Shown: positions 1 to 11,959 of the stretch, piece after piece
Layout: each line of letters starts with the position of its first letter
How positions within the stretch are numbered: position 1 is the first letter of the stretch
Source: Shinisaurus crocodilurus
Lineage: Eukaryota; Chordata; Lepidosauria; Squamata; Shinisauridae
Direction of reading: 5' to 3'
DNA length: 64,000 nucleotides
Assembly: GCA_021292165.1 (NCBI GenBank)
Contig: CM037878.1
Location: 240,341,546-240,405,545 of the forward strand
Notes under the pieces: model-generated
Told to the model about the DNA's origin: nothing
Databases searched by the model: none
The model's input: only the letters and a program-made list of their open reading frames with translations
Program-made: the position numbers and the translations under genes

Positions 1-817
1 GTCCATGGATCCTTTGTGAAAGGCCAACTTCCATTTAGATCGTTCATGGGCCAGAGCTTCCCAGTTTTCGATGTTTATATTGCATTTGTTTAGATTAGCC
101 TTATGAACATCTTTAAACCTCTTATATTGACCACCGATATTCCGCTTTCCATCCTTGAGTTGGGAATAAAGTAACTGCTTTGGGAGATGGCAGTCAGGCA
201 TTCGAACAACATGACCGGTCCACTGAAGTTGGCGTTGAAGGATCATTTTTTCAATGCTAGTAGTCTTTGCTTCTTCCAGTACACTGACATTTGTTCGCCT
301 ATCTTCCCAAGTAATTCGTAGGATTTTTCGGAGGCAACGTTGATGAAATCTTTCAAGGAGGTGGAAGTGACGTTTATAGATAGTCCATGTTTCGCAGGCA
401 TACAATAAAGTTCGTAATACAATGGCTTCATAAACCAGTGTTTTGGTCTTCTTACAAATATCCCGATCCTCGAATACTCTATGTTTCATTCGAGAAAACG
501 CGGCGCGGAGCTCAAATGATGCTGGATTTCACTGTTGATGTTAGCTGTAACAGAAAGATAGCTGCCAAGATAGAGAAAATGATTGACATTTTCCAGTATT
601 GTCCCGCCAAGCTGGATGGCATCGCCAAAGGGTTAGCTTGCACTTGCTGATGAACCACTTTGGTTTTTTTGATGTTAAGTGAGAGACCAAGTTTTTCGTA
701 TGCTTCTGCAAAAGCATTTAGGATAGTTTGGAGATCATCCTCTGAATGTGTGGAGACCACATTATCATCAGCAAACTGAAGTTCCACAACGGAGGTTGTA
801 ATTACCTTACCGTGTCT
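1..817 (-). mobile_element. LINE (non-LTR retrotransposon) fragment, C-terminal reverse transcriptase region
   Basis: The minus strand encodes broken pieces of a LINE ORF2. One piece (787-512) contains the FADD metal-binding motif of the reverse transcriptase palm, followed by the EAYEKLGLSLNIKKTKV thumb block. A second piece (431-243) lies downstream in a different frame. The sequence is nearly identical to the copy at 34302-35287 but extends further toward the 5' end. The element runs off the left edge, so its 3' end is not visible. Frameshifts show it is dead. The clade is uncertain. Confidence 0.85.
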
Positions 818-884
818 GTCTACTCAGAGGTGAGTTCAATGGGGGTTACTCCCAGGTAAGGAGGTATAGGATTGCAGCCTGAGA
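818..884 (-). repeat. Short interspersed repeat with GCAATCCTATAC end
   Basis: This is a short copy, in minus orientation, of a family also seen at 9033-9120, 17563-17655 and 51453-51541. Shared features are a start-like GCAATCCTATAC, an inner TTACTTGGGAGTAAG and a TCTACTCAGA-like segment. It abuts the LINE fragment. It has no coding capacity, and its class (degenerate SINE or MITE) is not clear. Confidence 0.5.
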
Positions 885-2280
885 CACAAACAGCTGCTTC
901 ACAGTGCATGCAATTTGGTAAACCCTGTGTGGAGAAAGGCTACTCTGAATTGTGCCATGCACCATTTTTATAAATCAGTGACATACTTTCCAATAGCCAT
1001 GATCATGGAGATGGTTTGAGGGCTTCCTACACATCCATCCTGCCACTCATTAACCTGCCCCAGGCATTCATTCATTTGATCACATGGAAGGGTTTGATTG
1101 TGCAAATCACAGCTCTTTTGAGTACTATGTGAGGAACTGCCAAAAACTTGTTCCTAGAAAGGGGTGATATAATCCTGCTAACTGAATGGGGGGGGGGGGG
1201 AGAGAAACCAAACCCAAGACCAGATCAAAAACTGATGACCATTGAGAATTTATGGTGGTGGGAAGCAACTATAGGCCTCCTATTGGATTGGATCCATACT
1301 TAGTCATACTTGGAGTAGACCCATTGAAACCAATAGGGCTTAAGTTAGTAATGATTTAACTCACTATCTTTACAGTCATGTAAAATTTGTAGTAACAAAA
1401 AAATATGTATATTTTTGTCCCATAGCATCTGAAGCAAGGGACACTATCCTGAAATTCAAAAAGAAAGTCAGAGTTCATTAAATATAGCTCTAGTCAAAAA
1501 TGCAGAGAGAAAGTAAGGTAATGCCATTCAAAAAAGAATTTTCAATTACCAGTAATCTTTTCACTTCCACCCTTGAGCCAGAGTTAAGCTATGGGAAAAT
1601 TCAAGAGGTTGCATCATTTCCTTGCTACAGTAGAAAACAGAGTGAGGAATGGATGAATAAAACAAAATCTCCTTTCTAACATGCTCTTGACTTGGCACTT
1701 TGACCTTAGTAGGTGGAGTGATATTTGGCAGAGGAGCAATCAGAATAAACACGTTTGGTGTGTATCTCTCTTAATCTTTTTTACTTTAGTCACCCAAATG
1801 GGAAAAAATACATATTACCAAAACTTGTGTTGTGTGTGTGTAAGGGTGGTGGTGGTGCAGCATACAGAATATTTTCACCCTGTTTTGAGGCCCTTGCAGG
1901 CAGCCCGCCAGTGCTTAAAGCCTTTGTAAAATAGGAGAGATAACAGGGGAAAGGCTGCACATTAAAGGTGCCTCACCTATCAATGTGTGTGATTCTGAGA
2001 TGTTTGTTGCACATTGATTGCGGTACCCATTGCCATCAAAACAATCTCCTTTTTTTTTTTTTTGCTAACCCAGCTAGAGACTGTGGCAAATCCAGAAAGC
2101 TGTGGGAAAATACCAGAAAAAAATGACCCCACCGGAAAGAAGAGGAAGGAGAAAATAGAGAAATAAGAATAGAAAGGAAATGCATAAGAGGGTTTGCTGT
2201 CTTCTTGGTGGTTCTCACTCTCTCTTGTGCCCTGCACTCTGGGAAAGGCAGTATCTGTTTAGATTTGTGTCTAAATTTAA
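885..2280. other. Upstream intergenic DNA, no gene recognised
   Basis: No gene or long ORF is supported here. A pure G run occupies 1188-1200. A weak partial copy of the GCAATCCTATAC repeat family lies near 1285-1345. The only ORFs are short, overlapping and lack recognisable motifs. Confidence 0.5.
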
Positions 2281-2521
2281 ACCCTGATTGCTTTGCCTCC
2301 CCCCTCTGCTCTCCCCACCCTCTCTTCCTCTCCTCTCCCCTCCCCTCCTTCCTTGTTCTCTAGTACAGGCCACATAGGAGTCTGACAGTTTTTAAGCTGA
2401 GTTGAAGCTTGGATATTAAACACTCCCAATCAGTGTGCACTCTTTTTTTTTTCCCCTCCTGTGTCAGCGGCTTTGTACAGACAGACAAGAAAGACAGAGA
2501 GAAACTGGCAAGAGGAAGGGG
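2281..2521 (+). promoter_or_regulatory. RCSD1: Candidate RCSD1 promoter and 5' UTR
   Basis: This non-repetitive stretch starts with a long CT tract (about 2297-2352; GGAA-rich on the other strand, suiting ETS factors). It continues with a TATA-like GATATTAAA near 2410 and then a purine-rich leader into a possible start codon at 2522. The assignment rests on position and on the in-phase splice donor that follows. No homology was tested. Another promoter further upstream or elsewhere in intron 1 is possible. Confidence 0.3.
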
Positions 2522-2572
2522 ATGGGGGAACAAATACTTCCCAAGGACATCTCACACCTGCACAACAGAGAG
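2522..2572 (+). CDS. RCSD1: Candidate first coding exon of RCSD1
   Basis: An ATG at 2522 opens 17 codons (MGEQILPKDISHLHNRE) ending in GAG followed by a good donor, GTAAAA, at 2573. The donor leaves phase 0, which is what exon 2 at 32137 needs. Exon 2 begins inside the conserved N-terminal segment (NKPSET here; mammalian CapZIP has a similar PxET stretch close to its methionine), so a short upstream coding exon is required. Against the call: mammalian CapZIP has only a few residues before that point, and the 17 residues here show no clear likeness to them. The exon could be non-coding or belong elsewhere. Confidence 0.3.
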
Positions 2573-3520
2573 GTAAAACAACAACAACCCCCCAAACCTT
2601 TCTCTCTCTTTCTCCAGTTATCTTTATGTTGCTTTGGAACTTGACTCAAATGTGGCTCAGCTTAAAACAGCTCAGATAGCTGACTGAACTCATTCTCCTT
2701 GCATGTAATAATGTTTACAGGGGTGGGGTAAGGGTCGCATTTGGACGAAATGTCGTTCTCTTGAGCCTTCCCTCACAGAATTCGAGAGACCTTGAGTCGA
2801 ATTAATTTGATTTGACTCAAAGCGTCTGCATGCGTCCAAGAGAGTATGGAACTTCATTCATTTCTGAGCCTGTCACTAAGCAATTCAAACTTACTTTGCC
2901 CACTTTTATTTAAACTGAGGCTAGCGCTATTTTCTTTGGGAGAGAATGTAGAAATTCAGTGTTAAGCTTTACAATGTGCACATAAGCTGCTGCGAAGGCT
3001 TAAGCTTCCTTCTCTGATTGGAATGTTATAACTGCATATTCTCAGAACTGCCATTGTTGCTCAGAGTTTACTCATAGCAGGACTCCTTGTGCCCTTTATC
3101 ACCACACAAACATGTGGAAATCCAACAGGTATAGCTTTTCCTGCCATGAAAAAGCAGCGGTAGTATTGAATTTCTGCCTGATGTTAAAGGTACAAGAGCC
3201 CTGGCAGAAACAAAAAGGGTGGCAACTCTGTAAATAGTTTTTTAAAACTTATAACTTCTCAGTTCTGAAATCTTTAGCGGTTTTGGGCACGATACAGAGA
3301 AAGTTTACTGCACTAAAGTTCTCTTAATAGGATTTAAGTGAGTTTAACTTTATCTAGATGGTATCTCTTCCTTTTAATTATTCATTGGCAAACAGTAGAT
3401 AGATATTTTGTTGAGCAGGAGTTGGTCAAATAGGTGCAGGAAAATAGGTAAGTCCACAGAATTCCAAATCCCAAAAGAGGCTGCAGGCTTGGATGCAAGT
3501 CTTGCTTGTGTTTTTATATA

Positions 3521-3768
3521 CAGTAATACCTTGGATTGCAAATAACTTGGTTTGAGAGCATTTTGCAAGACAAGCAAATTTTTAAATATTTATTTATTTT
3601 TTACTTGATATACAAGCGACGTCTTGCAATACAAGTACTGTAGTATGGCTTAAATTAAAAATCTCTGTACAAATTTTTTTTGGGGGGGATTTCGTTTTGA
3701 TATAAGAGTGTTTTGGATTACAAGCACATTTCCGGAACTAATTATGCTCTCAATCCAAGGCATGACTG
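3521..3768. mobile_element. Tc1/mariner-type (Tigger-like) non-autonomous element
   Basis: The termini are inverted: CAGTAATACCTTGGATT on the left and AATCCAAGGCATGACTG on the right. The element is flanked by TA on both sides (3519-3520 and 3769-3770), as expected for the Tc1/mariner superfamily. The interior is AT-rich, with further internal symmetry (CTTGCAAGACAAG, CGTCTTGCAATACAAG). There is no transposase ORF, so it depended on a related active element. Confidence 0.75.
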
Positions 3769-4539
3769 TATGCAAGGTGGAAAGAAGAACATAATAGCTC
3801 TTCATGGTTTAATAGTCTCCGACACAAATGATAGATCACCTTTGACTCCGCCCTTTGTTTCTCAATTCCCACAGTACAAGTTTAGCTCAGTAACTCTAAT
3901 TCTAATAACTGCAGCCAACTCTCAGGCTGCACAGTTGATAAAGGCACATAGTCTCCAGATCTTACCTCAGTGTTGACCTTCTTTTCAGGGATGACAAGCC
4001 ACAATATCTTGCATTTTGTCTTCTAGGCAGAGCATTAATTGCTGTTATGGTGCAACTTGACTGTGTGAGTGCACTGCTTGCGATGCAATTAGTGATGAGC
4101 GACCCACCTCTGTCTCCATAGCTGCACCGGCTGCTTGCTCCCAAGCCCTATAACCCTAGCATGATAGCACTACCTAGCGCCATTGTTTGTAAGGTGGCTA
4201 ACAGGAAGGCTACCTTGTGCACTTCTCTATCTATGCCACTGTACTGTCATTTTCTGAGCCTTTTGTTTACTTAATTTCTAAATCTTTGGAGGCAGTACAC
4301 TCTCTTCTAAGCTGGAGTGTTTTATCTAGCCAAATGCTTTTAAAAAGGCAGAAGGGGTAAACAACAAAATGGCTATCTCACCCACCCTCTCACCTAGTAT
4401 GTACAGACAGAATATTGTGCTACTATCTTTGAAGAAGGGCTTGCAAAATGCTAAGATGTGCTTTGATTTATCATGCGGAAAGATTTCTCATTTCTAGACT
4501 AGGACTTTCCATCAGTATGCCATGATTGATACCCTAAAG

Positions 4540-4675
4540 CAGTGGTGTGCAACTTGTGGCCCTCTAAATGTTTTGGTCTACAACTCCCATTGCCCCTTAC
4601 CATTGGCTGTGCTGGCTAGGGCTGGTGAGAGTTGTGGGCCAAAACATCTGGAAGGCAACAGGTTGCCCACCCCTG
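4540..4675. mobile_element. Palindromic hAT-type MITE
   Basis: The whole 136 bp is close to an inverted repeat. Ends are CAGTGGTGTGCAAC and GTTGCCCACCCCTG; the core is TACAACTCCCATTGCCCC. The flanking octamers (CCCTAAAG and CCTTCAAG) agree at 6 of 8 positions, consistent with an old 8-bp hAT duplication. The same group recurs at 6853-6986. Confidence 0.65.
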
Positions 4676-5687
4676 CCTTCAAGGGAAGAGAGATACGGTA
4701 GGAAGTTCCTAGCCAAGCCGGCTAAGTAAGACAAGCTGCCAAACAAAACATGGTCACTCTCAGGAAGATCAAATTTGAGAGTAACACTTCAGGATGAGCT
4801 ATTGTTTGAGGAGAGAATAGTTGCAAATCAAATTAGTTATAGAAACCTGACCTCAGATGCTTGTTTGCATCCTGCCTTTCTCAGCCTATCTTTCATTGTA
4901 TGGAAGCCTGCAGCACCTCTTGAGAAAGACTTCTTGTTCTTACAGGGAACAAACTTTTATGTTAGACAATGTCTGCATAAGCCAAGACTTATTTCATATA
5001 AAGTCCAATTTCTAGAGCCCAAATGTTTTTTGCAGTTTTGAGGCTAGCAGCAAAATGGATCACAAGGTATTAATTACTGTACAGAATCACATGCAAAAAT
5101 CAGCTAATACTAAGAACACAGAGCGGGTCACATCTAGGCCATCAGATTAGGACGCAGTGTTCACAGTGCTTTTTTACTCTACTGTGGCTAGTCTCATTTG
5201 GAAAAAGAGAAGTGTAGACAAGGGAAGGTAGGTAATCAATTAGTTTTGGAAATTGACACATGACCTAGATTTAGAACGTTAGATTAGAATTTTAGATTAG
5301 AAAGTGCTTAATTATGCTTTCTCATTTTGCTTCTCTTGTTTTTGGGGTTTCCCCTGGTAGAAATCAATCCCTTTCAGGTGTTCCTTGTACTTATAATTAG
5401 CATTTCCTGGTACCTTCTGCCTTTTGGCTATCAGCTTTTTCCAACTCTAATGTTATTTTGAGTTATGTGTCTGTCTGTCTATCTATCTATCTGAAGATCT
5501 TGGCTTTTGTCTGAAAAATCTTAATTTTAATTTTAGTTGTAATAGTTAGTGAGTTGAAAATGTAAAAAGATTTTTTCTTTTTAGAAATCTCAGCCCAATA
5601 AAGAATTAAGTATTTACAGAATTGTGTGGCCAACAAGCATACTATATAGTGTATTTGACTTCTGTGTGGTCAGTGACAGAAGTTTCA

Positions 5688-5808
5688 TTTAGGGTGGAAT
5701 CCTATGCATGTTGAGACAGAAAAAAGTCCTACAACTACAGCTGGCTGGAGAATGCTGGGAATTGTGGTACTTTTTTCTTTCTAAATATTCATAGGATTGT
5801 GCCCTAAA
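5688..5808. mobile_element. Palindromic TTAA-type MITE (piggyBac-like)
   Basis: Inverted ends TTAGGGTGGAATCCTATGCA and GGATTGTGCCCTAA enclose AGACAGAAAAAAGTCCTACAACT and its degraded complement. Better copies lie at 13606-13732 and 24402-24522, where TTAA flanks are visible. It is non-coding. Confidence 0.6.
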
Positions 5809-6282
5809 CTATATAAAGTTAATTTTAGGGGTCAAGTTAAGATTGAGGAGGTCATTTCTCTCAGTTCCATTCCTCAATCTTATGATTATTATGCCAGAAT
5901 TCTTAAGTAAGGGACATATATCAAGTTTTGTGGCAGTGTGACCTTGAAATACCGTAAAGGAAATTCTCTTCAAATGACAGTGTGCTACAACTGGTCAGAC
6001 AGAAGATGTTGGTTTATATAACCTTGCCAGGTGCAATGATAAAAATAGTTTTCTTTGCAGATTCAGGTTTAACGCATGCAAGCAACAGAACCAGAGACTT
6101 TCACTTCTCCTTTTGCCAGCCACTTGAATTAGTTTTCATGCAACTCTAAACTGTTCTGTAGCTGGCTTGATTAGAGTTGGTTGCATGCTTCATTTATTTT
6201 AGAGGTTTCCCAAAATCAACATTAAAGCAAACAGGAAGAAAGAAATATGCAGCGGAGTTAAACTGTGTCTCATGGATTAGTC

Positions 6283-6418
6283 CAGGGCTCTCCAACCTTG
6301 GGTCCCCAGATGTTGCTGGCCTACAGCTCCCAGCATACCCAGCCAGCATGGCTAATGGCAAGGGATTCTGGGAGCTGTTGTCCAGCAACATCTGGGGACC
6401 CAAGGTTGGAGAGCCCTG
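6283..6418. mobile_element. Palindromic hAT MITE with 8-bp target duplication
   Basis: Inverted termini CAGGGCTCTCCAACCTTGGG and its complement bound a near-perfect hairpin. The flanks are GATTAGTC (6275-6282) and GATTAGCC (6419-6426), an 8-bp duplication with one change. The core is CTACAGCTCCCAGCATA. Overlapping ORFs on both strands are by-products of the palindrome. Confidence 0.85.
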
Positions 6419-6852
6419 GATTAGCCTATGGAAGCAAGATAGCTGATGCTCTCTTGATTCATGTGTTGTTGTTTTTAATAACTTTGCATGCTAGGCCAGA
6501 CTCGTCTGTCATCCAGCCCACTATCTGGTCCACTGCATCTATTAACTAACTACTGTTGCAAATCAGTTAGTGCAGAGCATTGCAGAGTGTTCAAAGGGCC
6601 TGTTTGAATGATATGTCTCTCCACTTAACCCAGTGGGGAAAGAGCAATGTGTATGAGGATCACTGGGGGAGGGAATTAGGTGGCAAGCATCAGGGCATGC
6701 TTGGGACCACAAGGAATGCCTGGGGGTGGGCCACAGGTTGTACATCTCTGACATAGAGTCATCCCTATTCTTTCTTGTGTGTGTTGCTTTGAACCTATTG
6801 ACACTGAAGTCATCTGTCGTTTTATTGCCTTTAGAATTTGGAGCAATCAACA

Positions 6853-6986
6853 CAGGGGTGGGCAACTTGTGGCCTTCCAGATGTTTTGGCCTACAACTCT
6901 CATCATCCTTCACCATTGGCTATGCTGGCTAGAACTGATGGGAGTTGTAGGCCAGAACATAGACAGCCACAAGTTGCCCACCCCTG
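6853..6986. mobile_element. Palindromic hAT-type MITE
   Basis: Ends are CAGGGGTGGGCAACTTGTGG and CACAAGTTGCCCACCCCTG; the core is CTACAACTCTCATCATCC. Flanking octamers match poorly, so the duplication has decayed or the boundary is slightly off. It is close to the copy at 4540-4675. Confidence 0.65.
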
Positions 6987-7756
6987 AAATAACCCGTAAC
7001 CCTTTGGTATTTCTGCATGTCATTTTCTCAGGATCAGTTTTGCCATTGCATTGTACGCCTCACTTTTCATATCTTTAGTGAAATAAGGAAACAGAACAGG
7101 CTCAATAGCAATCCATGACTGTTTACATTTAGCCATTAGGAAAAGTGGGTATTAATAATTCCCTCTTTGTATACTATCCCTTATCTAGCGGCTGACTGGT
7201 GAAAGACCATTCCCTTCAATCCCATGACTTCTTAGGATATTTTATAGAGCAAGAGCTGTGTTGCAACATACAATATTTCTGAAAAACCAAGAATAGTCTA
7301 TCACTTTTATCAATATACTGGGTTAGTATGTTCAAATAAAACTGGTAGATTACCAAGGCATTTTTTAAACCTGTATCAATTCGTCCTTAATGTACTGCGG
7401 TGTGGCCATCTATTCAATTCTTTACTATAATTTTGACTATATAAAGAAGATACGTTCCCGGTTTGTAATTTTTGGGATTTTCTCTGACACTTTTTAAAAG
7501 ACTGCTATCTTCCAGTAATCTGGTACAGACAGGTTTTGGTGACAGACCACAATTAAGAACCTCTTAACAAGAGCACTCCACATACCAGCATTTTGCTGCA
7601 GGTTCCACTTGTATGTAAACATGTATAAACTTCCTGATTGGGTTTCCTGCCTGGGTCTGCAAAAGCAGGAAGTCTATCAGACTTGGCAGTGCACAATATA
7701 TAGTGAGTGAACTGCATTCATCTGAGTGTGTTGCAGGTTTTGCTGGCCTCTGGTGG

Positions 7757-7879
7757 GGAAGCAAGCAGGGTCAAGCCAGGTTATTACTTGGATGGGAGAC
7801 CCCTCCTCCAGTTTCCTGAATTGAGCAGGGGGTTGGACTCGATAGCCTTGTAGGCTCCTTCCAACTCTATGATCTATGA
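7757..7879 (+). mobile_element. 5S rRNA-derived SINE with CR1-like tail, 5' truncated
   Basis: The left part (AAGCAGGGTCAAGCC, then TTACTTGGATGGGAGACC) is the 3' half of a 5S rRNA gene. It runs directly into GGGGGTTGGACTCGATAGCC and CTTCCAACTCTATGAT, the typical 3' end of a CR1 LINE. Fuller copies lie at 61256-61420 and 62668-62815. Confidence 0.75.
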
Positions 7880-8184
7880 AATCTATAAGTGTGTCCTATG
7901 AAGTTAAGGTTTCCATCATAGTTTTAAAACCTAGAATTAACTCAGTATAAAGAAACTGAGGCACCCATGAGATGTATTAAACTCTTCAGTCCCAATTCCT
8001 ATATAAGTCAGCATTCAACCAATGCATCTTCCAAGCCACAAAGATAGCTTTCTAGCATACCACCGGTAGGTATTAGTAAACATTTAACAGATCCTAAGGG
8101 CTGTAACAAATAGCCAAGCTCCAAAAAGACACTTGTACAACCATTTCTAAACATCAAAAATGTTTATGTCCTCATACATGAACA

Positions 8185-8425
8185 CACCAGGCTGGTTTGC
8201 ACAATATGGTGGCTTACCGTGGGTCAATTAACCCGGGATTACCCCTGGTGTGTGCTGCTGCCATTTTGAATATGTGACCTCCGATCAGGGGGATTGGGAT
8301 GTGTTGTGCAAACTCAGCCATGATGGGTTAATCGAGGGTTAAACAACCTAACTACTAATCAAGGGTTAAGTGTGGGTTGTTTAATCCTTGATTAACCCAA
8401 GATGGCCAGGTTTGCCATCCAGACC
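8185..8425. repeat. TTAACCC-rich inverted-repeat element
   Basis: The segment carries multiple TTAACCC/GGGTTAA words in both orientations plus the sequence TTTGCACAATATGG. It resembles the GGGTTCAGACAACAC MITE family in word content, but no clean termini or target duplication were identified. It is non-coding. Confidence 0.35.
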
Positions 8426-8596
8426 AGAACATAGGTATTTAAAAGAATAAACACATATTTATTTATTTAACAGTCAGCATTCAGAACAATAAATGAGAAA
8501 TAATATTTCTAAAAACCTAACACCACATCTCTGCATTCAATAACTTCTCTCCCTCCCCTCATTCACACCCTGAATCTGATTCTACTCACTGACTAC

Positions 8597-9027
8597 GGGC
8601 GCAATCCTATGGCCCTCCAACCTCGTCTGGGGGGCCGTAGGAGAAGTCGGGCTCCCTGCTGCTACCTCAGAAATCCCTTCCGAGTGCGGCGCACCCGCCA
8701 CACAACACCTCGCAGCCAGTGCAGTTCTTCCCGCACTGGCTGGGAGCTGAAGCCAGAAGACTGAGTTTGGTTCCTGCATGGGGGGCGTTCCCAGGGAAGG
8801 GGAGCAGTGATGCACTGCTGGCTTCCAAGGAATCCAGGTGGCACCTCAACCTCTCCTCCTCGCAAGGTGTGCTAAACCATCTAGATGGCTGAAATCGTCT
8901 AAATGTTTTTGAGGGCGAGGGGAGCACTGTGGCAATCCTATCCTCCATGCTCCTCTCGCCCTCAATTGGATGCCTGAACACTCCGGGTTCGGAGGGTTAT
9001 GGGCACCCACATAGGATGGGGCTGCCC
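8597..9027 (+). repeat. GC-rich interspersed repeat, copy 1
   Basis: It begins GGGCGCAATCCTATGGCC and ends with GGAGGGTTATGGGCACCCAC then ATAGGAT. Shared blocks include CAGCCAGTGCAGTTC and the CTAGATGGCTGAAATCGTCTA-like stretch. Related copies lie at 11960-12425 (opposite orientation) and 57150-57606. It has no transposase; ORFs on the minus strand here are artefacts of GC richness. Confidence 0.55.
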
Positions 9028-9032
9028 CTTAA

Positions 9033-9120
9033 GTTGCAATCCTATACAAACTTACTTGGGAGTAAGCCGCACTGAACTCAATGGGAGTTTCTTCTGAGTA
9101 GGCATGTACAGGATTGCACT
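9033..9120 (+). repeat. Short interspersed repeat with GCAATCCTATAC end
   Basis: This is the best copy of the family: TTGCAATCCTATACAAACTT, TTGGGAGTAAG, ACTCAATGGGAGTTTCTTCT, GAGTAGGCATGTACAGGATTGCA. The two ends are inverted relative to each other (GCAATCCT and AGGATTGC), pointing to a MITE rather than a tRNA SINE. Confidence 0.55.
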
Positions 9121-9161
9121 GTTAACCAACTCTGGCCCCTAGTTCCTCTCAATGACTGGGT

Positions 9162-9340
9162 TCACACAACATGGTAAACCTCAGTAGGTTAATCCCTACT
9201 GAGGTTTACCATGTCGTCTGATCCCCATGGGGTGCTTTACAAGCCAACCTGGTGTGGCTTCTAAACCACCCTACAAAACCATGGGTTGCGGTAGGGTTAA
9301 GGTAACCCTAACAGGTTTAGTGTGTTGTCTGAACCCGGAC
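9162..9340. mobile_element. MITE of the GGGTTCAGACAACAC family with internal palindrome
   Basis: The ends read CTGGGTTCACACAACATGG and GTGTTGTCTGAACCCGG. Inside is a palindrome, CATGGTAAACCTCAGTAGG and its complement, at about 9171-9214. Other members are at 25109-25212, 25821-25905, 40521-40609 and around the DIRS insertion. It is non-coding. Confidence 0.6.
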
Positions 9341-11959
9341 AACAAGCTAACCCTACCGCAAACCAATTGGGGCATAGAGTACCCTGCCCAGAGTGGCAAA
9401 CAATGGCTGTTGCTCTGGGCATGGGGCTCCGGCAAATGACAGCTGGCCAAGCACTCAATTGGCACTTGGCCAGCTGTCATCGGCTTCTCTGTGCACCACG
9501 GCCGATGTCGGGAGAGTGGGACTGCTTGTGAGCAATCCTGCTCTCCCAGTATTGGCTGCGGTCTGGGGGATTCAGGCTGCCTGGATCCCCTATGCCACTG
9601 CTGCTGCCATTGCATTGCGCTGCCGCCAAGCTCCCCCTCCCCCCTGCGTGGGCATCCCCCCTTCGGATTTACCTGATTCTGTGGTCGTGAGGCGGCAGCA
9701 GGCTCCACAGAGCCCCGCCTTGTTCCACTGCTACCACTGACTGTGACTCAGCGGTAGCAGCGGGGCAAAGCGCTTAGTCCAATTGGCAGCGTGAGCTGCC
9801 AATCAGCCTAACTGCTGCCCCCAACGTGGCCAACGTAAGCAACGGGAGAAGCTGGGGCCCAGGGCCACTTTAAACCCAGAGAGGTTCCGACCAGTATCTC
9901 TTCATCGTAACTCAGCTCCCGCTTTCCTGACCTCCCACTGTCTCTGTCCTACTTCTGACTTTCTCCAATGGCCACTAACTCCACCCAGCATTCCTTTCTG
10001 GCCTTGGCTGTCAATCATTCTTTCACTCATTCTTCTGTCACACACATGTATGAAAAAGTAATGTGGCCTAATCAGAAGTTTGGAAATTACTCTGTTTACA
10101 TTACAGATGTTATTTGAACACCCTTTCTATTGTTCGGGCCAATTCTGCTTTCACATACGTCATTAACTAGCCTCATGGGCTTGACAAAGGGGTGGAGGGA
10201 GTGGTGAAAAGAATAGTCTGTAGGAGCATAACACTGCAGATGATCCAAAACTACATTGCTGATTGCGCGCAGTCGACATGTACCACCACCAGTTCTCATG
10301 ACAGGGTAAAGTGATAGGACATTGAAGCTGAAGTACCAGAGAGCAACAAAGCGAGGGCCTGAGAGTCTACACATTGCAGGCATCATGCAGAAGCCACTAG
10401 AAAAGGCCCATGTGAGACTTCTACCCCTGGCCATAATGTAATTGTTTTCTTTCCATCATTCTGCAATTGTGAATTCTAAACAGAAACGAGGTGTTGCTGC
10501 TCATTTCCCTAGGACATTGTTCTCCACTTCTTACGGTAGTTCCTCATCATGTGGAGCATCACCAGACAGACTGTAGATGTTCCCTTGTTAGCCAGATGAA
10601 GGCTAACAGATTATATCATTTCTCAGATGAGAAGATAAGACTTTTAACATTCCAGGTTCCTTAAATAAATCTACGCAATGGTTATTAAAGTGGACTTTGT
10701 GTTTTCGGATGCAGAAAGAAAGTAATTAAACTTTTGGGGATGGAGTTGTTATGATTCTAACTGGATTAGCCACGGGTGTGGTGCTATTTATTCAGACTTT
10801 CTTCACTTGGCAGCAACTGTCTCTGTGTTTTAAACATGCTGTAATAAGGATAGCATTCTCTCAGAGAGTGGAGGATATCATGGTCCAGACAAGCTGAGGC
10901 CCAATGTTTACAACAGCTGTTGTCTGCTGTGGAAGGAAGGAAGCCAGTGATACTATTTGTCCTTTGGAGTAGAAATTGAGACAGTTCCAAAGCAATATTT
11001 CTAACTTTATATATTCACACACACCCCTCTTAGGACCACTGTGTGCTATTGTGTTCTTTTCAGGGAGGGTTATCACTTCTCCTAAAACAAAATGGCCAGC
11101 ATGTCGAATACAGTATGCTGTCCTAAAAATAATCCCTTTAAGTGACCACTTGGAATGCTTGTGTGGCCAGACTGGTCCCATCTTCAAGCCTAGGTAATCA
11201 GAGCAAAAGCTAAAATGCACTGTATATTGTGTTACAGTCCTCAGCTTGTTTCCGTGTCATGTGGTTAATTTCAGAAATCATGTGTGGTTTGGAAGCGTGG
11301 GGCGGGAGGAGAATAATGAGACACTCCCGTAAGTGATACTGTATAAAATCCACCAAATGCCAAGGGTGTTTTAAAAATGAGATTGCAGTTGAAATCAATT
11401 GTACTTTTAAGTGGGGGGAGAGAGAGAGAGAGGGACATTATAAAACTATTGAGATATCTCAATAATTTTACAATTCCAACTCAATGTTAGGACAAAACTT
11501 TAATTAGGTAAGTGGTTGAGCTTAATTTGAATGCCCGCTACTTCCTCCAACATCCCGGACTATGCATATGGGGAGCACATATCCTCCCGCCCTCGTCCTC
11601 GATACACGTAAGCCTCTGAACTCGGAGTCTTATGTGCATCCAATGCAGCAGGGCACGTGAAGTGCAGCCAAAGCCGCCGCACCTTGCGCCCTGCATTTCA
11701 TCTAGGCGGCTGTTCTGAGGCTGGGGCGCCTTTTGGATACAGCGTAAGCTGTCAGCCCCAGCCTTCTCCCTTCCCCGCCCCCGGCACACCCTTTTCCTCC
11801 TCTCCGAGTTTGATTTGTGGGTTTCAGTGGGGTGAAATTGGCCCCTGGACCCCCCAGAAGTTGCCTACCCCTGCTGTATGGGAAGGTTCTGGGGAAACTG
11901 TGTCGGAAGATGCACACTTGATGGCACACTAAGTGCGTCTCCCCATTCCAGGATAGTTT

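Noticed and set aside
10096..10434. 112-codon minus-strand ORF, considered as a mitochondrial or processed-gene fragment
   Set aside because: No frame gave a protein I could recognise, and no poly(A) or intron-loss signs are visible.
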